Shown piece after piece: positions 52,948 through 59,242 of a DNA stretch of 59,242 nucleotides. The stretch comes from Halomonas sp. (GTDB lineage: Bacteria; Pseudomonadota; Gammaproteobacteria; Pseudomonadales; Halomonadaceae): positions 1-59,242 of the forward strand of contig NZ_DRFS01000009.1 in the NCBI RefSeq assembly GCF_011050415.1, in the 5' to 3' direction. The translations under genes and the position numbers were made by a program. The number at the start of each line of letters is the position of its first letter. Within the stretch, counting starts at the first letter, position 1. Under the pieces are notes generated by a model. It had not been told where the DNA came from, did no database searches, and saw only the letters and a list, made by a program, of their open reading frames with translations.

Positions 52948-53099
52948 AGTCAGTAACTCCAAATGTCGTGACGGCGAAGTGTAGCCGCCCTAGAAAGCTC
53001 CTGACCAGTCCTTTGACCACATGCATGCGCTGAGAAGGCACAGTAAATTCAATGGTTACATGTAATAATAGCTCGGTATTGAAGTAGAGGAAGAGAGTC

Positions 53100-54806
53100 A
53101 TGGACGCAATTTATATGTTCTTTTTGATAGGCGGGGCCTTGATGGCGCTTAGCATCTTGGCGAGCCGTTTATCTTCAATGATGGGCGTCCCCGTACTGCT
53201 TATCTTCCTCGGTCTTGGCATGCTGGCCGGCGAAGAGGGCTTACTCGGCCTCGTTTTCGACGACTACACGATGGCTTTTACCATCGGTCACCTCGCGTTA
53301 GCGATGATTTTGTTAGATGGTGGCTTGCGTACCCGCCTTAAAACTTTCCGGGTTGGTTTTAAGCCCGCGCTCTCCTTAGCCACGTTTGGCGTCTTTATTA
53401 CCAGTGCCATCGTCGGCTTAATCGCGATGTGGGTGTTTGATCTGACGCTGGTTCAAGGTTTGCTTGTTGGCGCTATTGTTGGCTCTACCGATGCAGCAGC
53501 GGTTTTTTCAATGCTGAGTGGCCGTGGCGTTAACCTTAACGAGCGGGTGAGTGCAACGCTGGAAATCGAATCTGGCACCAACGACCCGATGGCGATTTTC
53601 CTGACCTTGATGCTGGTTGAACTGCTGGTGGGCGATATTGGAGGCCCATTTGAGACACTGCTTTTTTTCACTTCGCAATTTGGTATTGGTTTAATTATTG
53701 GTATTGGCGGTGGTTGGCTGAGCGCCAAGCTACTGCGCTGGCTTGATCTCGCCCCCGGCCTTTATGCCATGCTAGCGCTGGCGTTGGGGTTCAGTGTGTT
53801 CGGCTTGACCAGTGTGCTGGGCGGCAGCGGCTTTTTGGCCATTTACCTGGCAGGCTTGATGATTGGTAATCAGCCCGGTCGCCACCTTAACTTTATTCTA
53901 CCGGTACACGATGGCTTAGCATGGCTCAGCCAGATAGGCCTGTTCTTGGTGCTGGGCTTATTGGTAACGCCTAGTGAGCTATGGGATGTCGCACTGCCCG
54001 CTGGATTGGTGGCGCTGGCACTTATCTTTATCGCTCGCCCATTGGCGGTATTAATTACCATTAAGCCGTTTTTCAAATTCCGCTGGCGAGAAACCTTCTT
54101 TATTGCCTGGGTAGGCTTGCGGGGTGCAGTCCCCATCGTGCTGGCCATCTTCCCGGTCATTGGTGGGGTCGAGAACGCCTCGCTCTACTTTAACGTGGCA
54201 TTTGCCGTGGTATTGATGTCGCTGCTGATTCAGGGTGGCTCATTAACGCTTATGGCCAGGTGGCTAAAAGTAGAGGTGCCTGTTGGTACCGTGCCCAACC
54301 GACGTGGCCCACTGGGTATACTGCCGGAAAACGATTTTGAGCTGTTTGTGTATGGGGTAGAGAACCAAGATTTAGACGATGTGCCCATCCGTTTACTGCG
54401 CTTCCCCTCTGGGGCACTGATTTCTGCACTGTTTCGCGATCACACCATGCTTCATCCCAAGGGAAGCACGCGCCTGAAGCTTGGCGACGTAATCTGCGTT
54501 ATTGGCCGCTCTACTGATTTAAACGCCCTCAACCGGCTGTTTAACGGCGATGCCAAGCTTAAGCAGGAGCGCGCCTTCTTCGGTACCTTTACCCTGGATG
54601 GCACCGCACAGATGCAGGATGTCGCCCAGGCCTATGGCTTAACGTTAAGCCCTGGCGAGCAGAACATAACCCTAGCTGAATTTATGGCGCTGCGAGTAGG
54701 TGGACACCCTGTATTAGGGGATGACGTAGATTGGCACGGCATTCATTGGGTGGTCAGCGATATGGAAGGCGGAAAAATTACCCGCGTTGGCTTACGTTTG
54801 TACTAA
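53100..54806 (+). CDS. cvrA: Potassium/proton antiporter CvrA (NhaP2-like)
   Basis: This 568-aa CPA1-type antiporter has about 12 membrane helices, with LLIFLGLGMLAGEEGLLGLV, GSTDAAAVFSMLSGRG and ESGTNDPMAIFLTLMLVE carrying the ion-binding acidic residues. A cytoplasmic TrkA-C domain (NQDLDDVPIRLLRFPSGALI) and a CorC/HlyC-type C-terminal domain follow. By family it exports K+ in exchange for protons during osmotic change, fitting a halophile. GGAAGAGAG precedes the ATG; divergent from the NMT1-type gene. Confidence 0.9.
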   Translation: MDAIYMFFLIGGALMALSILASRLSSMMGVPVLLIFLGLGMLAGEEGLLGLVFDDYTMAFTIGHLALAMILLDGGLRTRLKTFRVGFKPALSLATFGVFITSAIVGLIAMWVFDLTLVQGLLVGAIVGSTDAAAVFSMLSGRGVNLNERVSATLEIESGTNDPMAIFLTLMLVELLVGDIGGPFETLLFFTSQFGIGLIIGIGGGWLSAKLLRWLDLAPGLYAMLALALGFSVFGLTSVLGGSGFLAIYLAGLMIGNQPGRHLNFILPVHDGLAWLSQIGLFLVLGLLVTPSELWDVALPAGLVALALIFIARPLAVLITIKPFFKFRWRETFFIAWVGLRGAVPIVLAIFPVIGGVENASLYFNVAFAVVLMSLLIQGGSLTLMARWLKVEVPVGTVPNRRGPLGILPENDFELFVYGVENQDLDDVPIRLLRFPSGALISALFRDHTMLHPKGSTRLKLGDVICVIGRSTDLNALNRLFNGDAKLKQERAFFGTFTLDGTAQMQDVAQAYGLTLSPGEQNITLAEFMALRVGGHPVLGDDVDWHGIHWVVSDMEGGKITRVGLRLY

Positions 54807-54812
54807 AAGGCG

Positions 54813-54840
54813 TTGACTTAAAAAGGAAAGCTGTTAGTAT
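54813..54840 (+). promoter_or_regulatory. Promoter of tRNA-Ser
   Basis: A -35 TTGACT (54813-54818) and -10 TAGTAT (54835-54840) are separated by 16 bp. The tRNA begins 16 bases after the -10. Confidence 0.65.
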
Positions 54841-54855
54841 ATGCACCCGTAAGCC

Positions 54856-54946
54856 GGAGGGATGGCAGAGCGGTTGAATGCACCGGTCTTGAAAACCGGC
54901 GTAGGTGAATAACCTACCCAGGGTTCGAATCCCTGTCCCTCCGCCA
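54856..54946 (+). tRNA. tRNA-Ser(UGA)
   Basis: This 91-nt cloverleaf has the acceptor stem GGAGGGA paired with TCCCTCC, and 3' GCCA encoded. The anticodon stem is CCGGT/ACCGG with loop CTTGAAA, anticodon TGA (reads UCA). It has a long variable arm as expected for serine, and the T loop GGTTCGAATCC. Followed by a terminator. Confidence 0.95.
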
Positions 54947-54960
54947 CCTAATATGAAAAA

Positions 54961-54988
54961 AGCCTCTGATTCGTCAGGGGCTTTTTTT
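54961..54988 (+). terminator. Terminator of tRNA-Ser
   Basis: AGCCTCTGA (54961-54969) pairs with TCAGGGGCT (54974-54982, one G-U pair) around TTCG, followed by a run of seven T. Confidence 0.9.
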
Positions 54989-55109
54989 GTGCTGGCTTTG
55001 CTATTCTTATTTGGCCGTTCAATACATTTTGGCGGTGTTGGCTACTTCCTATAGTTGGGGCGTGTGTATTGTTGTGGTTCAATAAAACCAGACTACGTAC
55101 CCTAATTAA

Positions 55110-55289
55110 ATGCTCGCTTCCATAAGATCAAAAATACAGCCAGCTTGGCTGGATGCAACGAAAGCGAAAAACCGTCAAGCCGCGATGCAGGTACTAGCAA
55201 GCCTTAACAGTTTGGCAGCGGATAATACGGGCGACGCCAAGACGGTAGGTGATGGGGTATGGGAACTACGCATTTATGGCCCTGGTTAA
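55110..55289 (+). pseudogene. Truncated RelE/HigB-type toxin gene
   Basis: This 59-aa frame matches the first half of addiction-module killer proteins (RelE/HigB-like): AWLDATKAKNRQAAMQVLAS, then GDAKTVGDGVWELRIYGPG, stopping where the family continues GPGYR. No antitoxin gene follows. Probably non-functional. Confidence 0.65.
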
Positions 55290-55348
55290 CACGCCTTTAT
55301 CAATTTCCACAATCTTACCCATCAAGCAACAGCACGCTGCTAACACCA

Positions 55349-55564
55349 CTAAATAGAGGCGCTTAGCATCGCAGCTACGTCCGCACAAGCGCCTGTATTT
55401 ATGCTGGGTGGTAGTGGGGTAAAAATAAAAGTAAATGCCTCCTCTTTAATCTGCTGGAGGATGTGAGAAGGGATGTTCTCCCGTACCGATTTAGCATAGA
55501 TCACCAATAGCCAAATCTGCCCGCTCTGTAAGCAGTTGTTCTGTCTTATCAGTAGTTCTCGTAT
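55349..55564 (-). pseudogene. HigB/RelE-like toxin C-terminal remnant
   Basis: The minus-strand open frame has no start codon and is bounded upstream by a TAA (55565-55567). It reads QIWLLVIYAKSVRENIPSHI then LQQIKEEAF, the C-terminal signature of HigB-2/RelE toxins (..YAK..RENIP.H.L..I), then an unrelated tail to the stop at 55349-55351. The N-terminal half is missing. Confidence 0.65.
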
Positions 55565-55811
55565 TTAAGAAAGCGCGCAAATATTTACTATTCACGCTAA
55601 CGGGACCTTTTCTTTCTGTTATATCCGCTTGTCGGATAGCCCAGCTTGCCTAATGTGAAGTGAGGTCTCAAGCGGTTCTTGCTGATTTTGCTCGGCAAGC
55701 GATCTACGCAACCAATTGATAATAGGCATTTTATTTAACTTATATTAAGTTATTCTTGTAAGCTTGTGTTTTAGAATACGCTAAGAAATCATTTGCCTGA
55801 GAGGTAATAGA
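55565..55811. other. Gap upstream of the Crp/Fnr gene
   Basis: AT-rich near its right end (ATATTAAGTTATTCTTG around 55742), which could hold the promoter of the regulator. No gene is seen. Confidence 0.3.
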
Positions 55812-56564
55812 GTGGCACTCCTCGATACAGTAGTAATGCGGAGTCTTAGCATCCAAGGTGCGCTGTCTTCTGAAGACAAGGCGCTGTTGATGGGCCTTGA
55901 ACTCAGCCCTCGGCACATATCAGCCAGCGAAGTATTATGGGAGGAGGGGGCGGAGGCTGATCTGTTCTGCGTGCTCAAGGAGGGTTGGGCATACTCCTAT
56001 CGTAACTTGAAAAATGGTTCGAAGCAGATCCTCAAGTTTTACCTTCCTGGCGACATCATCGGTATGCGAGATTTTGGCTTCACGCGCCGGCTGTCGAGTG
56101 CGGAGATGATTAACAGAGGAGTGATCTATCCGCTCTCATATCAGCAGCTTTTTGAACTTTTTGGACGTTCAAGCCTAGCCGTCGGCATCATGGCTACCGC
56201 AATTCGTCAGCAGGCGCTACTTTCCGAGCGGTTGATCTATCTTGGCCAGTATGCAGCCCACGAGCAGCTTGCACACTTCCTTTACGAAATCTACCTGCGG
56301 CTCAAGCGGATCGAGGCTGTGGAGGACAATAGTTTTATTATGCCGCTCACTCAGCAGTTGATTAGCGACGCGCTGGGGATGAGCCCGGTACACGTGAGTC
56401 GGACCTTTTCGATGTTACGTGAGGAGGGGTTAGTGTTCCGAGACCGTCACCACGTGAAGTTGCCAGACCCCGAGGCGTTGGCACGATTAGTAGAGTTCAA
56501 TGACAGCTATATCGATGAACTTTTACCTCCCATGTTCACTGAATTTCTAAGAGCTAGCCCTTAA
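55812..56564 (+). CDS. Crp/Fnr-family transcriptional regulator
   Basis: This 250-aa protein has an N-terminal cyclic-nucleotide-binding-like domain (about 20-135; VLWEEGAEADLFCVLKEGWA, FYLPGDIIGMRDFG) and a C-terminal HTH_Crp (MPLTQQLISDALGMSPVHVS then RTFSMLREEGLV). It has no Fnr-type N-terminal Cys cluster. The start is GTG with GAGAGG upstream. It lies in the strip after tRNA-Ser, next to a tailspike-like gene. Regulated genes are unknown. Confidence 0.85.
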   Translation: MALLDTVVMRSLSIQGALSSEDKALLMGLELSPRHISASEVLWEEGAEADLFCVLKEGWAYSYRNLKNGSKQILKFYLPGDIIGMRDFGFTRRLSSAEMINRGVIYPLSYQQLFELFGRSSLAVGIMATAIRQQALLSERLIYLGQYAAHEQLAHFLYEIYLRLKRIEAVEDNSFIMPLTQQLISDALGMSPVHVSRTFSMLREEGLVFRDRHHVKLPDPEALARLVEFNDSYIDELLPPMFTEFLRASP

Positions 56565-56908
56565 AGCGCCGATTGGAAAAGCGCTGACCGCCTTTATCGG
56601 TATGGCTGCTAATCGGCTAGGCAGTGCGGTAGCGCTGCGCACCATTCCCACCAACCCCACGAGCGCCACGTTGCTAAGGTTTAGCCCCTCTGGCAAGTAA
56701 CGTGGTGACAATTACCGCCGAGTTTGGAGTCGCTTTTACGATAAGCCCGACCGTGTTGGCAGAGATACCGATAGTTGTCAGCCACCTATTTATAGGGGTA
56801 GTTTTAACGTGGTGCATGCAAAGGTTGATAGACGGTCGTTTTGCTGATGCACTGGCATCAATAGTGTCAACGCGCATCACGTTCATGGAAGAAGGCAAAG
56901 AGGTAGTT
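56565..56908 (+). other. Remnant coding sequence before the tailspike-like gene
   Basis: One frame reads GMAANRLGSAVALRTIPTNP and stops at TAA (56698-56700). The next, from GTG 56702, reads a hydrophobic stretch (FGVAFTISPTVLAEIPIVVS, then HLFIGVVLTW) continuous with the tailspike-like frame. It could be an N-terminal membrane extension of that protein or, more likely, debris of another gene. Family not recognised. Confidence 0.35.
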
Positions 56909-58660
56909 ATGCCCAATGTAGTCGATTACCCCCACTCAGTTCAGGAAGGTCTTAACAATCTTCAGAAGCCTCGCGGTATGCCTGGAAGAAAATCTGGTAT
57001 CACCCTTGTAGAGAGTGCTGAAGAGCTGGCGCGTTTGAGTAGCAACAAACTGGCTATTTTAGTGGGGTATCACGAGGGCTCCACGAAAGGAGGCGGCAAC
57101 TTTATTTATCAGCCAGAAGGGAGTGGCCTGCGTATCGGCGAGTGGCTGCTTCAGCCGGGGCAAACGGTAACGCCGTATCATTTTGGCGCGCTGGAGAGTG
57201 GCCTGGATGATGATAGCGGCGATGCTTTACAGCAATTTTTTAATTTCTGTGCCACGCCAGAAGCGCGTGACTACCCGATTTATGCAGGTGGTTCATTCGG
57301 GACGAGCATTCCCTTAATGGCTGAAGGCCTCCGTTATGTATATGGATTCGACCTGGCCATTCAGGGATTGGAAAGCATGGATGATGTATTGACCGTCAAG
57401 GACTGTCGGGGCAGTACATGGATGGGCAAGATTAATATAAGAGTGTCAAAAGAGAATAGTCTGTCTAGACGGACTGGCGTTAACGGCGTTCGCATTGATA
57501 ACAGCCGAGGGGCTAGGTTGTGTGACTTTAGCGTTAGTGCTGGTTCGGGCTGGGCAGTTTATTTCGGTGCTGGTAACAATAATATGTCCACAGTGGGGAA
57601 TATCTCCGCTGTGGATATGGGGGCTTCGACTCGCTCCAACCAACAGCATAAGGTCACGGCCAATGGCTACAGCAATTTCGAGCGCAATACCCTCTGGCAA
57701 AGCACGACTATTGCTCTCACTGCTGATTCTGTTATCCCCAGCGATGCTCACCAGGTTGAGCGCGCCTTCTGGATTTCAGCAGCGGGTGAGCCCTACAAGA
57801 TTCGTAGCTTTAATCGCGATAACCATACGATTACCGTGTACCCCATGGTTCCTGATGCTGAGCAGGTGTTAGGTGAAAACCAATTGGTTTATGGCGGAGG
57901 AGTGTGCTGCTACAGCGGCGGGCACACAGCAAAAGGGCGTGTTGGCCATGTGTATCCCATGCGAAGCGGTATTGGGCTCTGGTTAACCGGTCAATCCTCA
58001 GCGAATGTCGACGGCTACACCGGGCAGTTTAACGGTATCGATATAGCGATGGGCGCTAATCCCGAAAATGCTTTCGGCGGCAGTTTTATTGGTTCTGTCT
58101 ACTTTGAGGCATCTCGTGTGGCTGATTTGGTTTTTGTAAATCAAGTGAGCTCGTTTTCATACGGCTCCATTTTTGGCTCCTGTGCTTCATTAAATACCGA
58201 TAAATGGTGGAGCCTGGGCTATAAGCGTAGCAACACACCACCACGGCTGGGTGGTAAGCAGCTTTTCCCCATTGCCTTCATGAATAACGGCGAGCTCTGG
58301 ACGCCAGGAGGGGGCCGTGAGATGAATTATGACAGTGCCCGATACGTTGCTAACTCCAGCAGCCCGGTTTCTTATCATGCTCAGCCGTCACGCAATACTA
58401 CCGAGATTCATCTCACTGCTAATAGTCAAGGAGAAAGGTTTCGAGGCGTCACGCCTATCGTCTTCCATCTCTATGGGCAACGTGGCAGCAATGGCTCCTA
58501 CCATCAATCTATTCCGGTGACGTGCGAGGAGGGTTATACCATCAATGGTAAGCCAAGCCCGTTGACCCTTCAGAACCGTGATGCGCCCATTACCCTTTAT
58601 GCGCTGCTAGAAAACGGTAATAACTGGATTGTGACGTTAACCGAGCACCAAACCCTGTGA
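56909..58660 (+). CDS. Phage tailspike / exopolysaccharide-lyase-like beta-helix protein
   Basis: This 583-aa protein has an N-terminal head with MPNVVDYPHSVQEGLNNLQK and ILVGYHEGSTKGGGNFIY, as in phage tailspikes. A long central region is rich in Gly, Asn, Ser and short strands (VNGVRIDNSRGARLCDFSVS, AVYFGAGNNN, GTTGQ-like turns), typical of a right-handed parallel beta-helix, followed by a beta-rich C-terminal domain. GAGG lies five bases before ATG 56909; the frame continues open to GTG 56702. No other phage structural gene is nearby. A secreted polysaccharide-degrading or biofilm enzyme is the alternative; no signal peptide is seen from this start. Confidence 0.65.
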   Translation: MPNVVDYPHSVQEGLNNLQKPRGMPGRKSGITLVESAEELARLSSNKLAILVGYHEGSTKGGGNFIYQPEGSGLRIGEWLLQPGQTVTPYHFGALESGLDDDSGDALQQFFNFCATPEARDYPIYAGGSFGTSIPLMAEGLRYVYGFDLAIQGLESMDDVLTVKDCRGSTWMGKINIRVSKENSLSRRTGVNGVRIDNSRGARLCDFSVSAGSGWAVYFGAGNNNMSTVGNISAVDMGASTRSNQQHKVTANGYSNFERNTLWQSTTIALTADSVIPSDAHQVERAFWISAAGEPYKIRSFNRDNHTITVYPMVPDAEQVLGENQLVYGGGVCCYSGGHTAKGRVGHVYPMRSGIGLWLTGQSSANVDGYTGQFNGIDIAMGANPENAFGGSFIGSVYFEASRVADLVFVNQVSSFSYGSIFGSCASLNTDKWWSLGYKRSNTPPRLGGKQLFPIAFMNNGELWTPGGGREMNYDSARYVANSSSPVSYHAQPSRNTTEIHLTANSQGERFRGVTPIVFHLYGQRGSNGSYHQSIPVTCEEGYTINGKPSPLTLQNRDAPITLYALLENGNNWIVTLTEHQTL

Positions 58661-59100
58661 CACAGCTCCGCTAAAGTTAAATAAGGGTGCACTAAGCTAA
58701 ACCGTAGGCCGAATTCATAGGAGAAACCTATGGGCAAGGACGTAATCGATGCCAACCGCGCTAAAGAGCAGCTACCCGATAGCATGAGATGACGAAATAG
58801 TGAATCAGTATAAGGGGACGCATACAGCCGTAAGGGCTCGGTGAGCTTGGATTAAAAGCCGCTGGATAAGGTTGTAGTGATTAACTGATACCGGAAAGTA
58901 ATTTAACGATACATGCTCTGCGCTGTATTTTAAAAATTCAACGGCCCTATGTGCGCAAGCGTACAGTAAAGATGTATTTGGAGGGACATTCTGAAGGTGG
59001 GCATGACAAAGGAAGTGAGTGGACAAGGACTTCGCGGTATGGCTGTAAAACTATCGTGCCCTTCTTAAAAGTAGGTCTATTGTCCAAGCGCTGACCTGAT
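58661..59100. other. Gap before the right-edge IS
   Basis: No supported gene. A 20-codon frame 58730-58792 (MGKDVIDANRAKEQLPDSMR) has AGGAG upstream but is too short to call. A minus-strand frame 58805-59026 has no recognised family. Confidence 0.3.
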
Positions 59101-59242
59101 TGTAGTGGCATAGTGAATTTGGCCACCTAATTAGAGGTGCTAATATGCACCAAGACATCACTAGGTGGCAGCATGGCAACAAGACCAAAACGTAACTTTA
59201 GCCCTGAATTCCGGCTCGAAGCAGCACAGCTAGTCGTTGATC
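59101..59242 (+). mobile_element. IS3-family element, left end (cut by window edge)
   Basis: TGTAGTGGCATAGTGAATTT at 59101 looks like an IS3-group terminal inverted repeat starting with TG, followed 52 bases later by the first transposase ORF. The rest lies outside the window. Confidence 0.65.
59173..59242 (+). CDS. IS3-family transposase OrfA (partial)
   Basis: The first 23 residues, MATRPKRNFSPEFRLEAAQL then VVD, match the N-terminal HTH of IS3/IS911-type OrfA proteins (KR.FSPEFR.EAA.LV). Cut by the right window edge. By family it makes the DNA-binding half of a frameshifted OrfAB transposase. Confidence 0.8.
   Translation, partial: MATRPKRNFSPEFRLEAAQLVVD

Noticed and set aside
58730..58792. 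20-residue frame with an AGGAG upstream
   Set aside because: Too short and without any recognisable relative; mentioned only in the gap description.

Overview
The window looks like the chromosome of a halophilic gammaproteobacterium of the Halomonas type. The basis is moderate GC content, the gene order gloB-yafS-rnhA-(island)-dnaQ, and neighbours such as yejABEF, mltD, prpE and nudC. I judged families from motifs and gene order only; no database was searched.

Layout. (1) 1 to about 13.88 kb: most of a Tn3-family transposon of the Tn4651/Tn5041 kind. It has a tnpT-like gene cut by the left edge, a perfect 13-bp inverted-repeat core resolution site, the tyrosine recombinase gene tnpS, and the transposase gene tnpA at the right end. 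Passengers are a decayed dmeF-like metal exporter, a persulfide dioxygenase/sulfurtransferase pair, a broad-spectrum mercury operon (merR | merT-P-(F broken)-A-B-D-E/F fusion), a truncated haemoglobin, an amino-acid dehydrogenase and a sterol-desaturase-family enzyme. (2) 14.0 to 23.4 kb: host genes on the minus strand (yejF, yejE, yejB, yejA, mltD, gloB), then yafS and rnhA on the plus strand.

(3) 23.4 to 42.9 kb: a genomic island that splits rnhA from dnaQ. It starts with a five-gene operon: a helical GTPase-associated protein, two TRAFAC-type GTPases, a large GAP1-type protein and a caspase-like protease. The last two share the same C-terminal domain, which matches effector-associated domain EAD1. 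This predicted conflict or cell-suicide system is the most interesting item in the window. Next come an antitoxin-like BPSL0761/ParS fusion, small unknown ORFs, a serine recombinase with a repeat array upstream, an IS3 remnant, an AT-rich RloA/RloB (AbiL-like) defence pair, a decayed hsdM gene, and four co-directional recombination genes (three tyrosine recombinases plus a 136-aa protein) that end the island next to dnaQ. The four resemble the intA-CAG-intB-srap module of strand-biased integrative elements of marine bacteria.

(4) 42.9 to 54.9 kb: host genes again: dnaQ, nudC, an SCP2 protein, sohB, an ArsR-family regulator, prpE, the queuosine-precursor transporter yhhQ behind a preQ1-I-like riboswitch, ybfF, a DnaQ/GIY-YIG fusion nuclease, an NMT1-type binding protein, a K+/H+ antiporter and tRNA-Ser(UGA). 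(5) 54.95 to 59.24 kb: an accessory strip after the tRNA with two broken RelE/HigB-like toxin genes, a Crp/Fnr-type regulator, an orphan phage tailspike-like protein, and the start of an IS3-family element at the right edge.
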